Assembly (NCBI GenBank): GCA_002439875.1
Contig: DJQB01000023.1
Span: 52,753 to 73,870 of the forward strand
Direction: 5' to 3'
Origin: Bacteroidales bacterium UBA6397
GTDB taxonomy: Bacteria > Bacteroidota > Bacteroidia > Bacteroidales > UBA932
DNA: 21,118 nucleotides
The notes below the pieces were generated by a model, which worked only from the letters and a program-made list of their open reading frames with translations, was not told the origin of the DNA and did not search any database. How positions within the stretch are numbered: position 1 is the first letter of the stretch; each line of letters opens with the position of its first letter. The position numbers were made by a program, and so were the translations under genes. Of this stretch, positions 8,954 through 15,201 are shown piece after piece.

Positions 8954-9424
8954 ATGAAATATTTTATCAGAGCGGTCAAATACTTTTTTTATTTCACGAT
9001 CCTTTTCGTGGTCATCATGGCGGCGCTTGTGTTCGCCGGAGTCGTCAAGGCTGATGTCAGCCTGATGTTCCGCGACGGCTACAAGTCTTTGTGGCAAATA
9101 GCGTTGCTGTTCGCTTTCGTGTCAGCGTTCTACCCAAGGTTCGGCTTCATCAAAAAGTCCGTCATTCTGAAAGGTGACTATTCCGACCTCCGTGGCGGTA
9201 TCATCGAATATATGGAGGCTCGTGGCTACCGCCTTGAGAGCGAGGACGGCGAGAACATGACGTTCCGCCTCCGCTCCAAGTTCAGTGCCCTCTTCAAGAT
9301 GTTCGAGGACCGGATCACGATGACCCGCGGACTCGGCGGCTTCGAGGTCGAAGGACTCACCAAAGATGTTGTGCGGATCGTAGGCGGCTTGGAGTACAGA
9401 TTCCGCTTGCCGGACGAAGACTGA
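8954..9424 (+). CDS. Small membrane protein with two transmembrane helices, function unknown
   Basis: The 156-residue product has two hydrophobic segments, about residues 9-32 (YFFYFTILFVVIMAALVFAG) and 46-62 (LWQIALLFAFVSAFYPR). They are followed by a soluble C-terminal part of about 90 residues that looks like an alpha/beta domain (GIIEYMEARGYRLESEDGENM). With a short loop between the helices, the C-terminal part is probably cytoplasmic; that topology is an inference from the charge pattern. It is divergently transcribed from the coiled-coil/hemW operon with an 81-bp gap holding -7 boxes for both directions. I recognise it only as a Bacteroidales-type conserved hypothetical protein; no enzyme motif is visible. 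Confidence 0.7.
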   Translation: MKYFIRAVKYFFYFTILFVVIMAALVFAGVVKADVSLMFRDGYKSLWQIALLFAFVSAFYPRFGFIKKSVILKGDYSDLRGGIIEYMEARGYRLESEDGENMTFRLRSKFSALFKMFEDRITMTRGLGGFEVEGLTKDVVRIVGGLEYRFRLPDED

Positions 9425-9522
9425 TGAAGCCCCGCCGCCTTTGAGGGAAATGATTGATGAGCATGCCGGCGTAGTGTGCGCGCGTGTCCCTCACGCATAA
9501 AGAAAGATAACCCTTAGAAGCT

Positions 9523-9607
9523 GTTTTGATTTGTTTGAAATATTCTTTGAGGTGAAAAAACTTCAAATAAAAAAAATCAAAACGATGTCTTAATATTCAA
9601 AGAATAT
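9523..9607 (+). promoter_or_regulatory. Two interleaved inverted repeats overlapping the DUF2007 start codon
   Basis: A 5' arm at 9523-9539 (GTTTTGATTTGTTTGAA) is complementary, with a bulge, to 9562-9583. A second perfect 11-bp pair joins ATATTCTTTGA (9540-9550) to TCAAAGAATAT (9597-9607). The two stems interleave, so in RNA they would be alternatives or form a pseudoknot-like fold. The second stem covers the ATG at 9606. This could be a translation-controlling leader, or an AT-rich promoter region with chance symmetry. Confidence 0.4.
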
Positions 9608-9824
9608 GGCAGAAGATTTCAAGACTGTCGCCAAGTTCAGCGACGCGATGAGCGCCCACATCACAGCTGGCATGCTCAATGAGAACGGCATCCCCGCCGC
9701 TGTGTTCGGGGAGAATTCCTCCTACGTTTCACTGAATTATGTTGATCCCGTCGAGGTCAAGGTAAACGCCGCCGACTACGATGCGGCCATGGCCCTCCTG
9801 GCCCAAGACGACAAGTCCGAGTAG
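9606..9824 (+). CDS. DUF2007 family protein (putative signal-transducing protein)
   Basis: A 72-residue cytoplasmic protein. The pattern fits the small DUF2007 domain: FKTVAKFSDAMSAHITAGMLNENGIPAAVF, then VEVKVNAADYDAAMALLAQ. These proteins have a ferredoxin-like alpha/beta fold resembling a PII-like domain, and their partners are mostly unknown. It is a full-length single domain. It has no clear ribosome binding site, and its start codon lies inside the inverted repeats described at 9523-9607. It stands alone, with the hairpin pair at 9871-9955 downstream as a possible transcript end. The family call is fairly safe; the role is open. Confidence 0.72.
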   Translation: MAEDFKTVAKFSDAMSAHITAGMLNENGIPAAVFGENSSYVSLNYVDPVEVKVNAADYDAAMALLAQDDKSE

Positions 9825-9870
9825 CCCTCACCGAATACTCTGAGCGGCTTCCCCTTCAGCAAATCCCTTA

Positions 9871-9911
9871 GGCTGCCGGGTGCAGAACAATGTTTTTTGC
9901 ACCCGACAGCC
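9871..9911 (+). terminator. Strong hairpin downstream of the DUF2007 gene, terminator-like
   Basis: GGCTGCCGGGTGCA pairs with TGCACCCGACAGCC, 14 positions with one mismatch, around a loop of 13 bases. It begins 47 bases after the DUF2007 stop. There is no clean U-run after the stem (the T-run lies in the loop), so it is either a weak terminator or a structural repeat. Confidence 0.45.
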
Positions 9912-9955
9912 GTTATTTCATCCCATTCGGGTGCGTAAAGGGCCTTATCGCACCC
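9878..9955. repeat. Pair of inverted repeats GGGTGCR-N13-YGCACCC, 51 bp apart
   Basis: GGGTGCA (9878-9884) pairs with TGCACCC (9898-9904), and GGGTGCG (9929-9935) pairs with CGCACCC (9949-9955). The two elements have the same internal spacing and are offset by exactly 51 bp. The loops are unrelated in sequence. The 51-bp offset recalls the arrays at 10828 and 11206, although the internal spacing is 3-4 bp shorter. The rest of 9825-10309 (485 bp) holds no gene that I can support. Confidence 0.5.
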
Positions 9956-10238
9956 AGACAAACGAAATCTTACGGTTTCCTACTTGATCTTGCGGTAGAA
10001 AGAGCCGCACGCCAACCAACTTTTTCATAAAAAACGCTTCCCCTTGTTGTCAAGGCGGCGCAAACGAACGGAATTATGAGATAGAAAACAGTATCGGACA
10101 TTAGTTTATGTATTATTTGTTATCAAATATAACAATTCAATGCGGCAAATTCAGTCGTCTTGATGAGAAATGCGTGAATAGATGAAACCATACCTTAGGC
10201 AAGGCGCTGATTTCAACTGATTTCAACGGGCATAATGT

Positions 10239-10250
10239 TTGTGATCACAA
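10239..10250. promoter_or_regulatory. Perfect palindrome TTGTGATCACAA upstream of the secreted-protein gene
   Basis: This is a 12-bp perfect palindrome 48-60 bases before the likely start of the next gene. Its half-site TGTGA/TCACA recalls Crp/Fnr operators, but those have six bases between the halves and this has none. An adjacent duplication of GATTTCAAC (about 10208-10226) lies just upstream. It is an operator candidate only. Confidence 0.25.
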
Positions 10251-10297
10251 GGAAATTCCATATATTTACAAAGATTAACGATTAGACTTATCCAGCC

Positions 10298-10669
10298 ATA
10301 AGGAAGAACTTGCTACTTGCTGCCATATTCACTCTGATTCTGATCGCAGGTGGATTGGAAGTGCATGCGCAGGTGCCCATCTCAATCAAATGTGAGAATA
10401 ACGCAAAGACAGCCACAGACATCAGAGTGCAGATAACTTTCCCGTCCGGAGAAATGAAAACGTATGATGGGAAGGACTTGGAAAGCAACGTTTTGGAATA
10501 TCAGATAGAAGGCACCGGAGAATGTAAACTGTTCATCCAATTCAAAGAGAAGGGAGCCAAAACTCCAACTTTCACCTCCAAGAGGTTCGTCATTTCCGGG
10601 AAAGAAAAGAATATTGAAGTCCACACCTCCATAAATCTCAGGAGCATGGTGATTCCATGCGGCACTTAA
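10298..10669 (+). CDS. Small secreted protein, function unknown; possibly decaying
   Basis: The frame encodes about 120 residues with a convincing signal peptide. Read from the ATA at 10298 it begins (M/I)RKNLLLAAIFTLILIAGG and then EVHAQ, a normal signal peptide with a cleavage site after HAQ. There is no ATG, GTG or TTG at that position, and an in-frame stop lies at 10283. The only standard alternative is the TTG at 10310, which would remove the positively charged start of the signal. The mature part (about 95 residues, rich in K, T, E, S) looks beta-rich, with cysteines in KCENN, GECKLF and IPCGT. After the TAA at 10667 the same frame stays open for 47 more codons to a TAG at 10811. An ATA in place of ATG plus that readthrough suggest a gene losing function; unusual initiation is the alternative. 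I do not recognise the family. Confidence 0.45.
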   Translation: MRKNLLLAAIFTLILIAGGLEVHAQVPISIKCENNAKTATDIRVQITFPSGEMKTYDGKDLESNVLEYQIEGTGECKLFIQFKEKGAKTPTFTSKRFVISGKEKNIEVHTSINLRSMVIPCGT

Positions 10670-10827
10670 TATTCAAACAGAAGGTACTGTGTTCTGCTTA
10701 TAAAGAAAGTTTATCCGGAATGTCCTGAGGGACAATACCCCAAGGGATATGAGAACGATTCAGAGCAAACCGGAGTCTGGGAATATGTCCTCCAGAGCGT
10801 AATTCAAAAATAGGTAAACGGACCACC

Positions 10828-11091
10828 GGTACAGGAAACGGCTGTTTGGCGTACCAACTAAGCCATAGTCAACGTTTGGTACAGGAAAGTACGTTCTGGT
10901 GTACCAACTAAGCACGAAACCGCTTTTGTACAGGAAAACGCACTCTAGTGTACCAAAAGAGCATAAAACAGCGTCTGGTACAAGGACACATACTCCCGTG
11001 TACCAATGAAGTTGGTACATAGGAGTACCATCTGGTGTACCAATGAGAGGCGAGCAAGTGGTTGGTACAAGAAAGCGTCCTGTAGTGTACC
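10828..11091 (+). repeat. Array A: six units of GGTACA-N16-TGTACC, period about 50 bp
   Basis: Six units start at 10828, 10878, 10927, 10977, 11014 and 11064. In every one the left half-site (GGTACA; TGTACA in unit 3) and the right half-site (TGTACC; CGTACC in unit 1) are exactly 22 bp apart, start to start. The gap from a right half-site to the next left one is 27-28 bp, except 15 bp before unit 5. The left half-site is often followed by GGAAA and the right one by AA. Units 1-3 also share an AGC near position 34. A period of 49-51 is not a multiple of three, so open frames reading through here (with repeated WYTR and PVP) are artefacts. No gene lies between 10670 and 11611. Confidence 0.8.
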
Positions 11092-11140
11092 AATAGGGAC
11101 AGAGTAGCAGGCTGAAACAGAGATGTCTTACATTCGGGAA

Positions 11141-11161
11141 ACCGTACCTTCCACGTACAAG
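11141..11161 (-). repeat. Isolated half-unit shared with array C
   Basis: Comparison with 20659-20679 gives 18 identical bases of 21; the shared core is TACCTTCCAC. The differences fall mainly on the half-site: here the minus strand reads TGTACG, the type found in array A, where the copy beside the citrate operon reads TGTGAG, the type found in arrays B and C. It lies between arrays A and B and runs opposite to both. Confidence 0.55.
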
Positions 11162-11205
11162 CCAAAGGGATCAAACGGCCAGCCAGGCAAAAGAGCATGG
11201 ACGAC

Positions 11206-11336
11206 GGTGCGTGGGACTAGGGGTTTGACGCACGGAAGAAGGGTGAAAGGCAGGACTGTGAGTGAAATAGAAACCTATACGCACGAGGTAGCGGTGGACA
11301 GCATGGCCGTGAGCAAAACATGGCAGCTGGCGCACG
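11206..11336 (+). repeat. Array B: about three units of CGTGAG-N17-CGCACG, period 51 bp
   Basis: Left half-sites lie at 11206 (GGTGCG), 11257 (TGTGAG) and 11308 (CGTGAG), and right half-sites CGCACG at 11229, 11280 and 11331. The steps are therefore a constant 23 and 28 bp. The second and third left half-sites are followed by a GAAA- or AAAA-like stretch, as in array A. The parts between units are also alike: units 1 and 2 both show GGTG-A-GCA-G-C in the same place. The short ORF predicted over this stretch is not a credible gene. Confidence 0.7.
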
Positions 11337-11411
11337 GACGGAAACAAAGATGGATATTACTGGCAAAAGTATGACATTTCTAATGACGTTAATCAGTAAT
11401 TGGTGCACATA

Positions 11412-11478
11412 GGCAAGGAAAGGTCTCCAATCTGAATTTTTCATGTAACTAAAATTCAGATTGGAGACTATTCTTGCC
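11412..11478. repeat. Long near-perfect hairpin between the repeats and icd
   Basis: GTCTCCAATCTGAATTTT (11423-11440) is followed after a 10-base loop by its exact complement (11451-11468), an 18-bp perfect stem. The symmetry resumes outside it with GGCAAG (11412-11417) and CTTGCC (11473-11478). It lies downstream of the minus-strand icd gene, so it may end the citrate operon transcript, but there is no U-run. It could also be a small mobile-element relic. Confidence 0.6.
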
Positions 11479-11492
11479 GTGTCGGGCTGTCA

Positions 11493-11517
11493 GGTCGCTT
11501 CGACAGGCTCAGCGACC
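11493..11517. repeat. Short palindromic repeat, copy 1
   Basis: A 25-bp element with perfect 7-bp arms GGTCGCT and AGCGACC around TCGACAGGCTC. A copy with one base changed lies 70 bp further on, and a related copy is inside citC-citG (16107-16132). Words such as CTTCGACAGGCTCAG occur in many unrelated bacteria as dispersed short palindromes. Confidence 0.7.
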
Positions 11518-11562
11518 GTAGTCGATTCATCGGCCAACCAGAGACTATCTTAATGAACTGGC

Positions 11563-11587
11563 AGTCGCTTCGACAGGCTCAGCGACC
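11563..11587. repeat. Short palindromic repeat, copy 2
   Basis: Identical to copy 1 at 24 of 25 positions (first base A instead of G) and placed 24 bases after the icd stop codon on the transcribed minus strand. There it would form a hairpin that could stabilise the 3' end of the operon mRNA. Confidence 0.7.
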
Positions 11588-11611
11588 GACCAAAGAGCGG
11601 GCGGACCAGCC

Positions 11612-12820
11612 TTACGCAAGACGCTTTTCGAGGCGCTCGCGGATAGCGGAGATGAAGTCGGCGGAGTTCTTGACCTGAGGGGTGACGCCTTCCATGAGGT
11701 TGGCGAGATCCTTGGTCACAATGCCTCCGTTGAGGGTGTCGAGACAGGCGGCCTCAAGCTGATTGGCGTAGTTCACAAGCTCAGGGAGGTTGTCCAGCTC
11801 GCCTCTCTTGCGGAACGCGCCGCTCCACGCGAAGATCGTGGCGATAGGGTTCGTGGAGGTCTCCTCGCCCTGAAGGTGCTTGTAGTAGTGACGGGTCACG
11901 GTGCCGTGGGCGGCCTCGTACTCATACTTTCCGTCAGGGCTGACGAGAACGGAGGTCATCATCGCGAGAGAGCCGAATGCGGTGGAGACCATGTCGCTCA
12001 TCACGTCACCGTCGTAGTTCTTGCAGGCCCAGATGAAACCACCCTCGCTGCGCATCACACGCGCAACGGCATCGTCAATCAAGGTGTAGAAGTACTCGAT
12101 TCCGGCTGCGGCAAAGGCATCCTTGTACTCAGCGAACACCTCCTCGAAGATCTCACGGAAACGTCCGTCGTACTTCTTGGCGATGGTGTCCTTGGTGGCG
12201 AACCAGATGCTCTGCCCCAGATCAAGGGCGTACTTGAAGCAGGCGTGGGCGAAGGAACGGATCGAAGCGTCTGTGTTGTGCATTCCCTGAAGAACACCGG
12301 GACCCTTGAAGGTGTGGACAATCTGCTCCTCCCTCTTGCCGCTCTCGCCTTCGAAGATGAGCTTGGCCACTCCCGGCTCATCAACGCGGATGTCAACACT
12401 CTTGTAGACATCACCGTAGGCGTGACGGGCGATGGTGATAGGCTTCTTCCAGAATTTCACGGCAGGAGAGATGGAAGGGATGGTGATAGGTGTGCGGAAC
12501 ACGGTGCCGTCCAGCATCGAACGGATGGTTCCGTTCGGGCTCTTCCACATCTGGTGCAGGTTGTACTCGGTCATACGCTTGGCGTTCGGAGTGATGGTGG
12601 CGCACTTCACGGCCACACCGTACTTCTTCGTGGCGTTGGCGGCGTCAACTGTCACCTGGTCGGCGGTCTCGTCACGGTGAACGAGGCCGAGGTCATAGTA
12701 TTCTGTCTTCAGATCAACAAACGGAATGATAAGCTCATCCTTGATCATTTTCCACAGGATCCTTGTCATTTCATCACCATCCATCTCAACGAGAGGAGTG
12801 ACCATCTGAATCTTTTTCAT
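11612..12820 (-). CDS. icd: Isocitrate dehydrogenase, NADP-dependent, eukaryotic-type homodimer
   Basis: The 402-residue protein belongs to the eukaryotic-type (type II) isocitrate dehydrogenases. Key blocks are KSPNGTIR at residues 93-100 (substrate), RHAYGDVY at 132-139, LIDDAVARVMRSEGGFIWA at 247-265, KNYDGDVMSD at 267-276 (metal aspartates) and GTVTRH at 306-311, where R and H mark NADP preference. ETSTNPIATIFAW follows. It converts isocitrate to 2-oxoglutarate and CO2, reversibly. The usual GTVFREPI block reads GTVFRTPI here (105-112), a change near the active site worth noting. It is the last gene of the citrate operon, 100 bases after acn with a hairpin between them. Length and motifs are complete. 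Its role beside citrate lyase is most likely supply of 2-oxoglutarate for glutamate, or the reverse carboxylating reaction. Confidence 0.95.
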   Translation of the reverse strand: MKKIQMVTPLVEMDGDEMTRILWKMIKDELIIPFVDLKTEYYDLGLVHRDETADQVTVDAANATKKYGVAVKCATITPNAKRMTEYNLHQMWKSPNGTIRSMLDGTVFRTPITIPSISPAVKFWKKPITIARHAYGDVYKSVDIRVDEPGVAKLIFEGESGKREEQIVHTFKGPGVLQGMHNTDASIRSFAHACFKYALDLGQSIWFATKDTIAKKYDGRFREIFEEVFAEYKDAFAAAGIEYFYTLIDDAVARVMRSEGGFIWACKNYDGDVMSDMVSTAFGSLAMMTSVLVSPDGKYEYEAAHGTVTRHYYKHLQGEETSTNPIATIFAWSGAFRKRGELDNLPELVNYANQLEAACLDTLNGGIVTKDLANLMEGVTPQVKNSADFISAIRERLEKRLA

Positions 12821-12871
12821 AATTGAATATCAAAAATTAAAGTGTTTACGAATATAATCCTTAACCACCTC

Positions 12872-12904
12872 AGGCTTGCGTGCCATGATGACGGGCGCAA
12901 GCCT
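12872..12904 (-). promoter_or_regulatory. Hairpin between acn and icd
   Basis: AGGCTTGCG (12872-12880) and CGCAAGCCT (12896-12904) form a perfect 9-bp stem with a 15-base loop in the 100-bp gap between acn and icd. There is no U-run directly after it on the minus strand, so partial termination or an RNA-processing and stability site is more likely than a full terminator. Confidence 0.5.
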
Positions 12905-12920
12905 AAAGTGCGAATAACTA

Positions 12921-15167
12921 CTACTTGTTCTTCCGCGCGGCGTAGAAGTTCATCAGACAGCCGTCAGCGAGGATCTCACGCTCGTCGGCGGTGAGGTTCC
13001 GGAAGTAAAGATGGATGTCCTTGACTCCCTCGGCGCAGATCACCTTGGCGTCGATCTCCTCCTTGCCCGAAAGGATGGCCTCGCGGATGCCAGGAACATA
13101 GACGAAGTCGCCGGCTACATATTCAAAAGGAGTGTCCTTTGAGATCGTGAAAGGAACGATGCCCCAGTTGATGCAGTTGCTGCGGTAACGCTTGGTGGCA
13201 TATTCATAGCAGATGTTGGCGTCGCCGCCGAGCACCTTCTGGCAGGAAGCGGCCTGCTCGCGGGCTGAGCCGTCGCCTGGCTTGTTTGCGAACACGCAGG
13301 AGCCGAACGAGGTGTTCTCCGGCTTCGTTCCGACCTTCGCCAGAGCGTCAAGCACGTGCTTAGGGATCTTGCCCTCGCGGCGCTCAAGGTCTTCGGCCTG
13401 GATCCTCTTGCTCAGTCCGACATATTCAGGAACACGGCGGGAGAGAGCGAACTCGGAGAGTTTCAGAGGGTTGGAACGGTAGCTTGAGGTCTCGCCCGAA
13501 GGGATGAGCTCGTCGGTCGTGGTGACAGGGTCGTGGATGACAGCAGCGAGTTCGAGGAGCATGTTCTCCTCCATCGGGTACATCTTAGGCCAGTCCTTGA
13601 TGTTCGGTCCGTAGCGGAGCTCGACAGTAGGGTCAGCCTTGCCGAAACCGTAGTAGATGCGGCTCTTGTAGATGCGGTCATCGAATGAATATGGCTTGTG
13701 CGTGTCCTCATATTCAATGTCGGTGGCGGCAGTGATGACTCCTCCGTTGGCTGCCGTGGCTGCGATTGAGCGGGCATCCATCAGGCAGACAAAGGAGATC
13801 TGTCCCTGGCCCGGCTTGGAACCTTCGCGGTTAGGGAAATTGCGGGTCGTGTGACGGATTGAGAGCCCGTTGTTCGCCGGGACATCCCCTGCGCCGAAGC
13901 AAGGGCCGCAGAACGCAGGCTTGATCACAACTCCGGCGTCAAGAAGTTCCTCGGCGATGTGGTTGCGGGTAGTCGCGAGGTAAACAGGTGTTGACTGAGG
14001 ATAGGCGGACATTGTGAAGTAGCTGTTGCCTATCGATTTGCCCTTGAGGATAGACGCGGCCTCGCTGAGGTTGTCGTAAGTGCCGCCGGAGCAGCCGGCT
14101 ATGATGGCCTGGTCAGCGAAAGCCTTGCCGTTCTTCACCTTGCTCTCAAGGTCAATGGTAATCTTGTCTCCGAAACGCTTTCTTGCGTCTTCCTCTACCT
14201 TCTTTAGGATTCCCTCAGGGTCGGACTGGAACTCGTGGATCGTGTAGGCATTGGAAGGGTGGAAAGGAAGTGCGATCATTGACTCCTGCTTGGAGAGGTC
14301 TATGCGGATCATCGAATCGTAGTAAGCGATCTCGCCCGGCTGGAGGGTCTTGTAAGCCTCCGGACGCTCGTGCATCTTGTAATATTCCTCTACCTTCTCA
14401 TCGGTGATCCAGATAGAGCTGAGACAGGTGGTCTCGGTGGTCATCACATCGATTCCGTTACGGAAATCAGTTGGGAGGGAAGCCACGCCAGGGCCTGCGA
14501 ACTCAAGCACCTTGTTCTTCACGAAACCGTTCTCGAACACGGCCTTCACGAGGGAGATGGCCACATCATGAGGGCCGACGCCCTTCTTAGGCTTGCCTTC
14601 AAGCCAAACCAGGACAACCTCCGGAGCGTTGATGTCCCAGGTGTTGCGGAGGAGCTGCTTGACCAACTCACCACCGCCTTCTCCGACACCCATGCAGCCG
14701 AGCGAGCCGTAGCGGGTGTGGCTGTCCGAACCGAGGATCATGCGGCCACAGCCGGCGAGAGCCTCACGGACATATTGATGAATAACTGCCTGATTGGCAG
14801 GAACGTAGATTCCTCCGTACTTCTTGGCGGCGGAAAGTCCGAAGATATGGTCGTCCTCGTTGATGGTACCGCCGACCGCGCACAGAGAGTTGTGGCAGTT
14901 GGTCATCGCATAAGGGATAGGGAACTTGTCAAGTCCGCTGGCTCGGGCTGTCTGGATAATTCCGACGTATGTGATGTCGTGTGAGGCCATCGCATCGAAC
15001 CTGATGCGCATCTTCTTGCCTTTGCTTCCGTCCACATCGTGGGCGCGGAGGATTCTGTAGGCGATGGTGTTTTCGCGGGCCTGGTCGGCAGACGGCATTC
15101 CCGCGGCATCGTTGACGATAGTCTTGCCATTTTTCAGGTAAACGCCATGTGGAATCAATTCTACCAT
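12921..15167 (-). CDS. acn: Aconitase-family hydratase (probable aconitate hydratase)
   Basis: The 748-residue protein has the full aconitase layout: N-terminal three-domain core, linker and C-terminal swivel domain. SDSHTRYG is at residues 147-154. The three iron-sulfur cysteines are C359 (AGCSGGTYDN) and C420/C423 (FCGPCFGAGD), and the catalytic serine motif GDGSAREQA is at 631-639. The usual GSCTNS around the first cysteine is replaced by AGCSGGTY, and the N-terminus (IPHGVYLKNGKTIV) is unlike the classic AcnA, AcnB or mitochondrial types. It looks closer to the divergent branch often labelled putative hydratase (YbhJ-like). The position between citC-citG and icd makes citrate-isocitrate isomerisation the natural role, and all cluster ligands are present. 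Substrate identity is inferred from context. It starts 34 bases after citC-citG, in the same operon. Confidence 0.85.
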   Translation of the reverse strand: MVELIPHGVYLKNGKTIVNDAAGMPSADQARENTIAYRILRAHDVDGSKGKKMRIRFDAMASHDITYVGIIQTARASGLDKFPIPYAMTNCHNSLCAVGGTINEDDHIFGLSAAKKYGGIYVPANQAVIHQYVREALAGCGRMILGSDSHTRYGSLGCMGVGEGGGELVKQLLRNTWDINAPEVVLVWLEGKPKKGVGPHDVAISLVKAVFENGFVKNKVLEFAGPGVASLPTDFRNGIDVMTTETTCLSSIWITDEKVEEYYKMHERPEAYKTLQPGEIAYYDSMIRIDLSKQESMIALPFHPSNAYTIHEFQSDPEGILKKVEEDARKRFGDKITIDLESKVKNGKAFADQAIIAGCSGGTYDNLSEAASILKGKSIGNSYFTMSAYPQSTPVYLATTRNHIAEELLDAGVVIKPAFCGPCFGAGDVPANNGLSIRHTTRNFPNREGSKPGQGQISFVCLMDARSIAATAANGGVITAATDIEYEDTHKPYSFDDRIYKSRIYYGFGKADPTVELRYGPNIKDWPKMYPMEENMLLELAAVIHDPVTTTDELIPSGETSSYRSNPLKLSEFALSRRVPEYVGLSKRIQAEDLERREGKIPKHVLDALAKVGTKPENTSFGSCVFANKPGDGSAREQAASCQKVLGGDANICYEYATKRYRSNCINWGIVPFTISKDTPFEYVAGDFVYVPGIREAILSGKEEIDAKVICAEGVKDIHLYFRNLTADEREILADGCLMNFYAARKNK

Positions 15168-15201
15168 GATGGAAATTAGTTTTGTGTTAATAAATTATTA
15201 G

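Noticed and set aside
10828..11091. CRISPR array
   Set aside because: The conserved parts are two separated 6-bp half-sites rather than a 24-40 bp repeat, spacing is irregular at one unit, and there are no cas genes.
10828..11091. Integron attC sites or Xer dif modules
   Set aside because: The 28-bp size fits dif, but there is no conserved XerD-type arm and no integrase gene, and the attC core sites (RYYYAAC/GTTRRRY) are absent.
10760..11198. Minus-strand ORFs with repeated WYTR and PVP motifs (86 and 96 codons)
   Set aside because: They read through array A. The 49-51 bp period shifts the frame from unit to unit, and the repeated words are translations of the half-sites, not a protein repeat.
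11123..11374. Plus-strand ORF of 83 codons
   Set aside because: It covers array B; the basic, low-complexity product and lack of start signals mark it as a by-product of the repeats.
11876..12826. Long plus-strand ORF of 316 codons opposite icd
   Set aside because: It is the antisense shadow of the highly codon-biased icd gene, rich in Val, Gly and His as such shadows are; icd itself is certain.
14370..14984. Plus-strand ORF of 204 codons opposite acn
   Set aside because: It is an antisense shadow of the aconitase-family gene, with no own start signals.
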